A stretch of 36,953 nt of DNA, taken from Bradyrhizobium sp. YR681. Lineage in GTDB: Bacteria > Pseudomonadota > Alphaproteobacteria > Rhizobiales > Xanthobacteraceae. Where the stretch lies: positions 1 to 36,953 of the forward strand of contig NZ_AKIY01000323.1 in NCBI RefSeq assembly GCF_000282615.1, read 5' to 3'. Positions 27,081 through 34,454 of the stretch are shown in pieces (position 1 is the first letter of the stretch; the number at the start of each line of letters is the position of its first letter). The position numbers were made by a program, and so were the translations under genes. The notes under the pieces were generated by a model, which did no database searches, was not told where the DNA came from, and saw only the letters and a program-made list of their open reading frames with translations.

Positions 27081-28628
27081 ATGACGGTTTTTTCGCTGGG
27101 GACGTTCGGGTTCCCCGAGGTCCATGCCGACGGCCGCCCGATCAAGCTGGCCTTGCGCAAGGGGCTTGCGCTGCTGGTCTATCTCGCGGAGGCCAGAGGC
27201 GCCGTCGCGCGTGACGTCATGGCCACGCTGCTGTGGCCGGAAACGCCCCGGGAGACCGGCCTCGCGCGGCTGCGGCGCCTGCTTCATCGCATCGAGCTCA
27301 CCTTGGGCCAGCCGGTGTTCGAGACCGACCGCACCAGCTTGCGGTGGTCGCCGGAGGTCGAGCTGACGCTCGACACGCATCTGTTCGAGAGCGACTGCGA
27401 TCGCGGCGACTTCGAAGAGGCCTGCCGGATCTATCGGGGCGACTTCCTCGCCGGCTTCTCTCCGGAGGACTCCGCTGAATTCGACGACTGGGCGTTCTTT
27501 CGCCGCGAGGCGCTGCGGGGACGGCTCGTGCATGCGCTGGAGCGTCTGGTGCAGGACAAGGCTACTGCCGGCGACCATTTTGCCGCGACCGCGTATGCGG
27601 GGCGCCTGGTCGAACTCGATCCGCTCAGCGAGGTCTATGGCCGGCACCTGATCCGCAGCCTGCTGCTATCAGGCGACCGCAGCGGGGCGGAGCGGCATCA
27701 CGCGGCACTGGCGCAGCGGTTGCGCGACGAGCTTGGCGTTGCGCCGGAAGCCGAGACCGAAGCGCTGATCAGCCCCGCCGCGGCGCCGCTGCGCTATGCG
27801 ATCCCGGCGACACGCTATGTGAAGGGCTCGGGCGCGCATCTGGCGTATCAGACCTATGGCCGCGGCCCGCTCGATATTCTGGTGATGCCCGGCTTCGTCT
27901 CACATGTGGAGCGCGCCTGGGAGCATCCGGCGAGCCGGGCGTTTCTCACGTCGTTGACGAAGCTCGGGCGTCTCATCGTGTTCGATCGTCGCGGCATCGG
28001 CCTGTCCGACAGGGTCGGAGCGGCGCCCGGCATCGACGTGACGGCGGAAGATATCGGCACCGTCCTCCACGCGGCGGATTCGCGCCGCGTCGTGCTGTTT
28101 GGCGCATCCGAATGCGGGCCGGCCTGCATCAAATTCGCGGTCGATGAACCGCGCCGCGTGGCCGGGCTCATCCTGTTCGGCGCACTCGCAAAGGGCTGCT
28201 GGTCACAGGACTATCCGCACGCGCTGCGCGCCGGCCAGTATGACGCCTGGAGCAAGCAGCTCGTCGCGCAATGGGGCGGCCCGGCCGGGATCGAAGCCTT
28301 TGCGCCGAGCCTTGCCGGTGATCCCCAGGCGCGCGCCTGGTGGGCCGGGCTATTGCGTGCCGCCTCCAGCCCCGGCGGCATCTCGGCCGTGCTCGAGGCA
28401 TTTCGCGACGCCGACGTGCGGCACCTGCTGCCGCGGATTGTCGTGCCGACCCTGGTGCTGCACCGGCGCGGCGACCAGGCCGTGCGGATCGCGGCCGGCC
28501 GCGACGTGGCGAGCCGGATCAAAGGTGCGGAGTTCGTCGAACTCGACGGCAGCGATCACTGGTTCTTTGCGGGGGACCAGCAACCGGTGCTTGAGGCGAT
28601 CAAGGGGTTTATGAAGCGGGTCTCGTAG
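27081..28628 (+). CDS. SARP/BTAD transcriptional activator fused to an alpha/beta hydrolase
   Basis: Residues 1-90 form an OmpR-like winged helix of the SARP type (G-T-F-G-F-P-E-V-H-A-D-G-R-P, K-G-L-A-L-L-V-Y-L-A, L-W-P-E-T-P-R-E-T-G-L-A-R-L-R-R-L-L). Residues 95-225 form the helical bacterial transcriptional activation domain, ending L-R-D-E-L-G-V-A-P. Residues 240-515 are an alpha/beta hydrolase: G-F-V-S-H-V-E near 271, D-R-R-G-I-G-L-S near 302, nucleophile elbow F-G-A-S-E-C-G with S343, acid D465 and H493 in G-S-D-H-W. The triad appears complete, but the last Gly of the G-x-S-x-G elbow is Cys345. The hydrolase domain may act as a ligand sensor. AAGGAAGGA precedes the ATG. Confidence 0.9.
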   Translation: MTVFSLGTFGFPEVHADGRPIKLALRKGLALLVYLAEARGAVARDVMATLLWPETPRETGLARLRRLLHRIELTLGQPVFETDRTSLRWSPEVELTLDTHLFESDCDRGDFEEACRIYRGDFLAGFSPEDSAEFDDWAFFRREALRGRLVHALERLVQDKATAGDHFAATAYAGRLVELDPLSEVYGRHLIRSLLLSGDRSGAERHHAALAQRLRDELGVAPEAETEALISPAAAPLRYAIPATRYVKGSGAHLAYQTYGRGPLDILVMPGFVSHVERAWEHPASRAFLTSLTKLGRLIVFDRRGIGLSDRVGAAPGIDVTAEDIGTVLHAADSRRVVLFGASECGPACIKFAVDEPRRVAGLILFGALAKGCWSQDYPHALRAGQYDAWSKQLVAQWGGPAGIEAFAPSLAGDPQARAWWAGLLRAASSPGGISAVLEAFRDADVRHLLPRIVVPTLVLHRRGDQAVRIAAGRDVASRIKGAEFVELDGSDHWFFAGDQQPVLEAIKGFMKRVS

Positions 28629-28743
28629 GGTGGGCGACTTGTCCGCCGTAGCTCGAAGAGCGAAGGCGGAAGCGTGCCCACGCATTCTTGCGATGCAGAG
28701 ACAGATGGTGGGCACGGCGCTTTGCGCCTTTGCCCACCCTACG
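28625..28743. repeat. dispersed palindromic repeat (GTAGGGTGGGC family, long copy)
   Basis: GTAGGGTGGGC at 28625 and GCCCACCCTAC at the right end are inverted. The internal 39 bases 28641-28679 are identical, on the other strand, to 8503-8541. It overlaps the stop of the SARP-hydrolase gene. Confidence 0.85.
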
Positions 28744-28765
28744 GACCTACACCGTCTTCAGCGTC

Positions 28766-28832
28766 GTAGCCCGGATGAGCGAAGCGATATCCGGGGAAAG
28801 GTCCCGCATGTCGCTACGCTCATGCGGGCTAC
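28766..28832. repeat. dispersed palindromic repeat (GTAGCCCGGATGAGC family)
   Basis: GTAGCCCGGATGAGCGAAGCG at the left is matched by CGCTACGCTCATGCGGGCTAC at the right in inverted orientation. It is a different family from the adjacent GTAGGGTGGGC element. Together the two fill the space before the TetR gene's 3' end. Confidence 0.8.
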
Positions 28833-28845
28833 AAGATGGGGGCGC

Positions 28846-29493
28846 TCACACCGCTTCCAGCTGATCCGCCGCGCGCTTCTTCTTCCCCCTGGACTGGCCG
28901 AGCAGGGGGCCGGCGGTGAGCGCCGCGGTGTCCGCCACGGCCGGATCCCGCGAGATCATCGCCGCGACGATGGCGCCGTCGATCAGGAGCCCGAGCTGAT
29001 GCGCCAGCACGGCGGGCTCGGTCGCGCCGAGCTCGCCGGCGAGCTTCTCGATGTGGCCGAGCACGATCTTCTTGTGCTTCAACGCGATGCTGCGGAATTG
29101 CTTGGCGTCCTTGTCGTGCTCGCCGACTGCATTGATGAAGGGACAGCCGTAGAAGCGCTCTTCGGCGAACCAGCTCTTCAGCGCCGGGAAGATGCGCGTG
29201 AGCTTGGCCTGCGCGTCGCCGCCGCCTGCCTCCATGGCGCCGATGAACCATTCGCGCCACTGCCTGCCTTCGCTCTCCAGCACCGCGTTAACCAGATTGG
29301 TCTTGGAGCCGAACAACTTATAGAGCGTGGTCTTGGCCGTGCCGGCTTCCTCGATGATCGCATCGATGCCGGTGGCGTTGATTCCGTTCTTGCAGAACAG
29401 ATGGGTCGCGGCACTCAGCAGGCGCCCGCGCGCGGATTCATCTTCACCGGCGGCGGCGTGGGGCGAGGTCTTCTTCGATGACGTCTTTGCCAT
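28846..29493 (-). CDS. TetR-family transcriptional repressor
   Basis: This 215-residue protein has a TetR DNA-binding domain at residues 22-68 (R-G-R-L-L-S-A-A-T-H-L-F-C-K-N-G-I-N-A-T-G-I-D, then E-E-A-G-T-A-K-T-T-L-Y-K-L-F-G-S-K). The ligand-binding domain contains E-R-F-Y-G-C-P-F-I-N-A-V, seen in the TetR_C branch of QacR/AcrR-like repressors. The N-terminus (M-A-K-T-S-S-K-K-T-S-P) and C-terminus (R-G-K-K-K-R-A-A-D) are basic tails. It is divergent from the OsmC operon, so it probably represses that operon and itself. The ligand is unknown. Confidence 0.92.
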   Translation of the reverse strand: MAKTSSKKTSPHAAAGEDESARGRLLSAATHLFCKNGINATGIDAIIEEAGTAKTTLYKLFGSKTNLVNAVLESEGRQWREWFIGAMEAGGGDAQAKLTRIFPALKSWFAEERFYGCPFINAVGEHDKDAKQFRSIALKHKKIVLGHIEKLAGELGATEPAVLAHQLGLLIDGAIVAAMISRDPAVADTAALTAGPLLGQSRGKKKRAADQLEAV

Positions 29494-29565
29494 GAGTCCA
29501 AACTTACCTGCAGCGACGCCGCATCAGCAAGCCGCATCTGTTCCGCGCTGAAAAGATTCGCATGG

Positions 29566-29589
29566 CAAAGCCCATCTGCATCGGCTTTG
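29566..29589. promoter_or_regulatory. candidate TetR operator
   Basis: CAAAGCC (29566-29572), a 10-base spacer and GGCTTTG (29583-29589) form a 7-bp perfect inverted repeat. It lies between the divergent TetR and OsmC genes, 73 bases from the TetR start, where an autoregulated operator would be expected. Confidence 0.45.
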
Positions 29590-29668
29590 AGCAAGCGGGC
29601 GCTGATCAATCCGCAAGCAGGGTTCGCTAAGCGGCTTCAATGTCTCGCCTTTTGTTTTCGGCCACCTC

Positions 29669-29684
29669 TGGCACGCTCCATGCA
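29669..29684 (+). promoter_or_regulatory. sigma-54 promoter of the OsmC operon
   Basis: TGGCACGCTCCATGCA matches the -24/-12 consensus TGGCACG-N4-TTGCA in all but one consensus position (ATGC for TTGC). The invariant GG and GC are at the required 10-base spacing. The osmC-like ATG lies 55 bases downstream. Confidence 0.75.
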
Positions 29685-29739
29685 AGGAAACAGACCGTTC
29701 GGTATCCTGCCGGATTCCACGGCTGCCAGGGAGAAGATG

Positions 29740-30282
29740 ATGACTGCCGTCGTTCAAAAGACAGTGCTGACGGGTTGCCTCGCGCCCATCGACAAGAATG
29801 GCCTCGAGCAACTGATCGCGAGCGGCAAGGCCAATCCGAAGGTCATCAAGACCTTGAAATGCAAGACGGTCGCGGAAGGAAAATTCCGCCATGCCAACTA
29901 CATCCGCAACCTGCCGCCCTACATCGTCGACGAACCGCCGGGACTTCTGGGTGACGACACCGCGCCGAACCCCTCGGAAGCCTCGCTCGCCGCGCTCGGC
30001 TCATGCCTCGCGGTCGGCCTGCACGCCAACGCCGTGCATCGCGGCTGGATCGTCAACAAGCTCGAGCTGGAGCTCGAGGGCGACCTCAACATCACCGCGG
30101 TCTGGGGCACCGGCGACATGTCGGACAAGCCGGTCGGCTTCACCGACGTCCGCGTCAAGGTCGACATGGATTGCGAGGGCATTTCGCAGGACGAGATCAA
30201 CGCGCTGGTTGCCCATGTGAAGAAATGGTCGCCGGTCGCCAACACCTTCACCCGCCCGGTCAATCTCGAGGTCGGCATCTAG
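29740..30282 (+). CDS. OsmC-family protein
   Basis: This 180-residue protein shows the OsmC/Ohr pattern. E-P-P-G-L-L-G-D-D-T-A-P-N-P-S-E-A-S-L-A-A-L-G-S-C (65-89) contains the redox-active Cys89, and the C-terminal helix is A-H-V-K-K-W-S-P-V-A-N-T (158-169). In peroxidatic OsmC/Ohr proteins the second reactive Cys precedes Pro-Val-Ser/Ala-N. Here it is Ser164, so the usual two-Cys peroxide cycle is not possible. A role as a thiol-dependent or sulfur-carrying enzyme is an alternative inference, and fits the rhodanese in the same operon. The start at 29740 (second of two ATGs) suits the AGGGAGA upstream. A sigma-54 promoter lies 55 bases ahead. Confidence 0.88.
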   Translation: MTAVVQKTVLTGCLAPIDKNGLEQLIASGKANPKVIKTLKCKTVAEGKFRHANYIRNLPPYIVDEPPGLLGDDTAPNPSEASLAALGSCLAVGLHANAVHRGWIVNKLELELEGDLNITAVWGTGDMSDKPVGFTDVRVKVDMDCEGISQDEINALVAHVKKWSPVANTFTRPVNLEVGI

Positions 30283-30317
30283 CAGACAGCAATCAGGACA
30301 GGGTGCGGGAGACGATC

Positions 30318-31430
30318 ATGGGGTCACTGGCTTTATCACGGGCCGACATTTTGGATCAGCCCGCACCGTCCATTGCCGGCGAGGTGGCGCGGATTGCGCG
30401 GGAGCAGCTCGCGCCGCTCGCGGCCGGTATCGACGACGGTACGGTCTATCCGGCCGAGGTGCTGCGCCAGTTCGGCGCAGTGGGAGCGTGGGGCAGTCAC
30501 GTGCCCCACGAGGGGCCTGCCGATCTGCGCTGCGCCATCCAGGCAATGGCCGAGATTGGCCAGGTCTGCGGCGCAACGGCTTTCATGGCGTGGTGCCAGA
30601 ACACGCTGGTCTGGTACGCCGCCAACTCGACCAACATGAAGCTCGCGAGGCGCTTCGGCGATGCCTTCTCGACGGGGCGCGTGCTCGGCGGCACCGGGCT
30701 CTCCAATCCCATGAAGAGCTTCTTCGGCATCGAGAAGCTGAAGCTGAAAGGGCGCAAGGTCGAGGGCGGTTACATCGTGCGCGGCGCGCTGCCCTGGGTC
30801 TCCAATCTCGGTCCCGACCATTACTTCGGCACCATCTTCGAGCGCGAGGACGATCAGGGCACTGTCATGTTCCTCGCAGACTGCTCCGATCCCGCGATCA
30901 CGCTGACGCCGTGCAAGCCATTCCTTGCGATGGACGGCACCGGCACCTATGGCGTGCAGTTTCGCGACGCCTTCGTGCCGGACGATCTGATCCTCGCCGA
31001 TCCCGCCGCGCCCTTCGTCAAGAAGATCCGCGCCGGCTTCATCCTGCTTCAGGCCGGCATGGCGCTCGGCGTCATCAGGGACTGCATCAACATCATGGAC
31101 GAGGTCGACAATCCCCTCGGCCACATCAACCGCTATCTGCCGCAGCAGCCGGTGCATTTTCGCGATCTCGCCGCCGAGCTCGAAACCGAGACCATGGCGC
31201 TGGCGCGCGATCCCTACAACGAGGAGGAGACCTACTGGCGCAAGGTGATTGCGCTCCGGCTTCGCGCCGGCGAGGCCAGCGTCGCGGCGGCGCATGCGGC
31301 GATGCTGCATTGTGGGGCGCGCGGCTACCTCAAGAGCCACCGCGCGCAGCGGCGCCTGCGCGAGGCCTATTTCGTCGCGATCGTCACGCCGGCCACCAAG
31401 CAGCTGCGCAAGATGCTCGCCGATTCCTGA
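30318..31430 (+). CDS. acyl-CoA dehydrogenase-family flavoprotein
   Basis: This 370-residue protein has the acyl-CoA dehydrogenase fold. The N-terminal helical domain contains Y-P-A-E-V-L-R-Q-F-G-A-V-G-A-W-G (44-59) and A-Q/C-G-A-T-A-F (near 84-89). The middle beta domain has G-G-T-G-L-S-N-P (124-131) and G-L-K-L-K-G-R-K-V-E-G-G-Y-I-V-like strands (about 138-154). The C-terminal helices end with H-C-G-A-R-G-Y-L-K-S-H (331-341). The catalytic Glu of true acyl-CoA dehydrogenases is not evident. Relatives such as SfnB/DszC-type proteins are flavin-dependent monooxygenases or unknowns in sulfur metabolism. It follows the osmC-like gene by 35 bases in the same operon. GGGAG precedes the ATG. Confidence 0.82.
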   Translation: MGSLALSRADILDQPAPSIAGEVARIAREQLAPLAAGIDDGTVYPAEVLRQFGAVGAWGSHVPHEGPADLRCAIQAMAEIGQVCGATAFMAWCQNTLVWYAANSTNMKLARRFGDAFSTGRVLGGTGLSNPMKSFFGIEKLKLKGRKVEGGYIVRGALPWVSNLGPDHYFGTIFEREDDQGTVMFLADCSDPAITLTPCKPFLAMDGTGTYGVQFRDAFVPDDLILADPAAPFVKKIRAGFILLQAGMALGVIRDCINIMDEVDNPLGHINRYLPQQPVHFRDLAAELETETMALARDPYNEEETYWRKVIALRLRAGEASVAAAHAAMLHCGARGYLKSHRAQRRLREAYFVAIVTPATKQLRKMLADS

Positions 31431-31480
31431 TTTCTTACGTGCCCACCCCGAAGACCCCCAACCTCAACGGAGAGGCTGCC

Positions 31481-32359
31481 ATGACTGACGTCCTGATCAC
31501 TGCCGTCGAACTTGCCGATCTCTTGAAAACCGAGCCGTGTGTCGTCATCGACACCCGCAATCCCGACGCCTACGCCGCTGGCCATCTGCCCAATGCCGTC
31601 AACGTCCATGAGATCTTCACATTCCTCGCGACCTCGACGCCAGAGGGCATGGCGGAGCTGAAAACCAAGTTCGCCGACGCGTTCGGCGGCGCCGGCCTCT
31701 CCGGCAAGGAGACGGCCGTGATCTACGAGCAGTCGATGAACTCGGGCTTCGGCCAGTCCTGCCGCGGCTACTACCTTCTCACCATGCTCGGCTATCCCAA
31801 GGTGAAGGTGCTGCATGGCGGTTTCGACGCGTGGTCGGCTGCGGGCTTCCCGGTGACGAAGGATGTTCCGGCACCGGCCAAGGCCTCCTTCTCGATCGTG
31901 CCTGAAGCCGGCGAGATCCTGATCGATGCCAAGACTATGCTCGGCGCGGTCGGCAAGCCCGGCATCGCCATCCTCGATGTGCGCGACGTCGACGAGTGGA
32001 TCGGCGACAGCTCTTCGCCTTATGGCAAGGATTTCTGCCCGCGCAAGGGCCGCATCCCCGGCGCCGTGTGGCTGGAATGGTACCGCATGATGAAGCCGAC
32101 CGCCGAAGGCCCGCGCTTCAAATCCAAGGACGAGATTCTGGCGGAATGCGCCACGGTCGGCATCTCGACGACCACGCCGGTCTATCTCTACTGCTTCAAG
32201 GGCGCGCGTGCGTCGAACACGTTCTTGGCGCTGAAGAACGCGGGCGTGAAGGACGTGCGGATGTACTTCGGCTCCTGGAACGAATGGTCGCGCGATCCGT
32301 CGCTGCCGATCGAGCAGGGCTTGCCGATCGCATCGGAGGTGACGACCAAGGCGGCGTGA
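31481..32359 (+). CDS. two-domain rhodanese-like sulfurtransferase
   Basis: This 292-residue protein has two rhodanese domains. The first (about 1-127) has V-V-I-D-T-R-N-P-D-A-Y-A-A-G-H-L-P-N-A and V-L-H-G-G-F-D-A-W, with C94 in Q-S-C-R-G in an atypical position. The second (about 140-285) has I-L-D-V-R-D-V-D-E-W-I-G and the active loop C238-F-K-G-A-R243, a CxxxxR cradle expected to form a persulfide. Known members move sulfane sulfur from thiosulfate or mercaptopyruvate to cyanide or thiols. The loop sequence differs from CRKGVT (thiosulfate) and CGSGVT (mercaptopyruvate), so the donor is unknown. It is third in the operon, and convergent with the sigma-54 activator 10 bases downstream. Confidence 0.92.
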   Translation: MTDVLITAVELADLLKTEPCVVIDTRNPDAYAAGHLPNAVNVHEIFTFLATSTPEGMAELKTKFADAFGGAGLSGKETAVIYEQSMNSGFGQSCRGYYLLTMLGYPKVKVLHGGFDAWSAAGFPVTKDVPAPAKASFSIVPEAGEILIDAKTMLGAVGKPGIAILDVRDVDEWIGDSSSPYGKDFCPRKGRIPGAVWLEWYRMMKPTAEGPRFKSKDEILAECATVGISTTTPVYLYCFKGARASNTFLALKNAGVKDVRMYFGSWNEWSRDPSLPIEQGLPIASEVTTKAA

Positions 32360-32369
32360 GCGCCTGCGA

Positions 32370-34295
32370 TCACATGGCTCGCGGACGGGGCGCAATCCCC
32401 AGCGCCTTGATCCGCGAGGCCAGCGTGGTCGGCTTGATATCGAGCAGTTCGGCCGCGCCTCCGGGGCCGAACACTTTTCCGGCACAGGCCTCGAGCGCGG
32501 CCAGGATGTTGTCTCGCTCGTGGTCGCGCATCTCGGATGAGGTCATGACAGCGGGCCGTGCGTCGGCCTTCTGGCGCGCGGCGGCGGTCGGAGCTTGCGC
32601 GCCGGAGGAGTCGGGCAGATCGATGCGCAAACGGCCGTTCTGCGACAGGATCGCGGCGCGCTCGATCACGTTCTGCAATTCGCGGACGTTGCCCGGCCAG
32701 TCGTAGCGTGTGAGCCGTCGCGCATCGCCCTCCGACAGTCGCAGATTCGATTTCAGTGCCTTGCTCTCGCGCGTCAAAAAGTGCTGGGCGAGCAGCGGAA
32801 TGTCCTCGCGCCGTTCGCGCAGCGGCACGGTCTCGATCGGGAACACGTTGAGGCGGAAATAGAGGTCTTCGCGAAAACGGCCGCGCTGGACCTCCTGCTT
32901 GAGGTCGCGGTTGGTCGCGGCGATGACGCGGACGTCGACCGCGCGGGTGCGCTCCTCGCCGACGCGCTCGAAATTGCCCTCCTGCAGCACGCGCAGCAGC
33001 TTGCCTTGCAATTCCAGCGGGATTTCGCCGACCTCGTCGAGGAACAGTGTGCCGCCGTCGGCAAGCTCGAACCGGCCGATGCGGTCGCGCGTCGCACCGG
33101 TGAAGGCGCCGCGGACATGGCCGAAGAACTCGCTCTCGAACAATTCGCGCGGGATCGCGGCGCAGTTGACGCGGATCAGCGGCCGGTCGCTGCGGGTGGA
33201 ATCCTCGTGGATGGCGCGCGCGATCAGCTCCTTGCCGGTGCCGGATTCACCGGTGATCATCACCGCCGCCGTGGTTGGCGCCACCAGCTTGACCTGGCGC
33301 AGCGTGCTCTGGATCGCCTCGCTTTGACCGATGATGCCGCGCGGATTGGTCTCGATGCGGATTTCCTCCTGGAGATAGGCGTTTTCGAGCTCCAGCCGCT
33401 CGCGCAGACGATCCACTTCGGTGAGGGCGGCGTGCAGTTTTTCATCGGCCTCGCGGCGCTGGCTGACGTCGCGAAACACCACGACGGCGCCGACCACCAC
33501 GCCGCGGTCGCGAATGGGCGTGGAGGTGTACTCGACCCAGGCCGGCGAGCCGTCCTTGCGCCAGAACACTTCGCCGTCGACCTGATGCACCGCGCCGTCG
33601 CGGAACGCCGCGTAGATCGGGCAGTCATGGTTGTGATAGTGCCGGCCGTCATGGTGGGTGTGGTGCACGATGGGGTGGATTTCCCGGCCGACCAGCTCTT
33701 CGGCGGTCCAGCCGAGCATCCGCTCGGCCGCGGGGTTGACGAAGGTGGTCTTGCCCTCGGCATTGACGCCATAGATGCCTTCGCCGGCGGCGCGCAGGAT
33801 CAACTGGTTCTCGCGCTCGATGTCCTGGAACACGCGCTCGACCCGCTGCCAGGTCGAAATGCCGCTGCGCATGTGGTCCTCCGCAGCGGCATCGACATTG
33901 CGCCGGCGGCGCGCGTCGAGATCGGTGAGGGTGAGCTGCACCAGCGTGCGCCCGTCATGGGGCAGCAGGCAGCCGGCATATTCGAGCCGGAGAGTTTGCC
34001 CGGTGGCATGGTGGGGGTTGAGCGCGGTGGTCCAGTAGGCGCCCATATGCAGCACGGCCTGGGTGAACACGGTGAGCGCCGGGAGTTCGCCGGCATGGAG
34101 CGTGCTCGCCCTGGTCTGCCGCAGCAGGGCGCGGTCATAGCCGAGCAGGGTGCAGGCGGCTGGATTGGCGTCGATGATCTCGTCGCCATAGGGATCGACC
34201 AGGAGGGTTGCCTCGACCGAGGATTCGAACGCTGCGATGCGCGGGTCGAGGGCTTCGGCGGTATCGTCCCGGCCGGGCATTGGCGTCGTTGCCAT
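32370..34295 (-). CDS. sigma-54-dependent transcriptional activator with two PAS domains
   Basis: This 641-residue protein has PAS1 (about 20-130) and PAS2 (about 160-282), then a coiled coil (285-312). The AAA+ domain (320-555) has Walker A G-E-S-G-T-G-K-E (349-356), the sigma-54 contact loop G-A-F-T-G-A (396-401), Walker B T-L-F-L-D-E (416-421), and D-W-P-G-N-V-R-E-L (532-540). A Fis-type helix-turn-helix lies at the end (about 595-633). PAS2 holds an unusual histidine cluster between 207 and 225, H-H-T-H-H-D-G-R-H-Y-H-N-H-D-C, suggesting metal or haem binding. It lacks a receiver domain, so control is by a ligand. It is divergent from the ABC transporter, whose promoter is of the sigma-54 type. 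Confidence 0.95.
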   Translation of the reverse strand: MATTPMPGRDDTAEALDPRIAAFESSVEATLLVDPYGDEIIDANPAACTLLGYDRALLRQTRASTLHAGELPALTVFTQAVLHMGAYWTTALNPHHATGQTLRLEYAGCLLPHDGRTLVQLTLTDLDARRRRNVDAAAEDHMRSGISTWQRVERVFQDIERENQLILRAAGEGIYGVNAEGKTTFVNPAAERMLGWTAEELVGREIHPIVHHTHHDGRHYHNHDCPIYAAFRDGAVHQVDGEVFWRKDGSPAWVEYTSTPIRDRGVVVGAVVVFRDVSQRREADEKLHAALTEVDRLRERLELENAYLQEEIRIETNPRGIIGQSEAIQSTLRQVKLVAPTTAAVMITGESGTGKELIARAIHEDSTRSDRPLIRVNCAAIPRELFESEFFGHVRGAFTGATRDRIGRFELADGGTLFLDEVGEIPLELQGKLLRVLQEGNFERVGEERTRAVDVRVIAATNRDLKQEVQRGRFREDLYFRLNVFPIETVPLRERREDIPLLAQHFLTRESKALKSNLRLSEGDARRLTRYDWPGNVRELQNVIERAAILSQNGRLRIDLPDSSGAQAPTAAARQKADARPAVMTSSEMRDHERDNILAALEACAGKVFGPGGAAELLDIKPTTLASRIKALGIAPRPRAM

Positions 34296-34303
34296 GGCGA
34301 TAT

Positions 34304-34346
34304 CTCGTGATTGAACTACGAAATCTCGTTTATCACGAGTTTTCGT
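34304..34346. promoter_or_regulatory. candidate enhancer (upstream activating) sequence
   Basis: ACGAAATCTCGT (34318-34329), 5 bases and ACGAGTTTTCGT (34335-34346) form an inverted repeat matching at 11 of 12 positions. A further CTCGTGAT at 34304-34311 mirrors ATCACGAG at 34332-34339. The block ends 60 bases before the sigma-54 promoter, a normal distance for an activator site, and lies next to the activator's own start. Confidence 0.6.
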
Positions 34347-34405
34347 AATGACCAAGCGAACGAGAAAATATTGCGTCATCAAGGCACTGGCCGCTCCCAA
34401 GGCAA

Positions 34406-34420
34406 TGGCATGCTCCTTGC
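34406..34420 (+). promoter_or_regulatory. sigma-54 promoter of the ABC transporter operon
   Basis: TGGCATGCTCCTTGC matches the -24/-12 consensus TGGCAYR-N4-TTGC at every consensus position. It shares TGGCAYGCTCC with the promoter at 29669. The binding-protein ATG lies 34 bases downstream, which leaves room for a short leader with the GGGAG ribosome binding site. Confidence 0.85.
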
Positions 34421-34454
34421 GTAATTCCTCCTCGCAATGACGCAGGGAGCTCCG

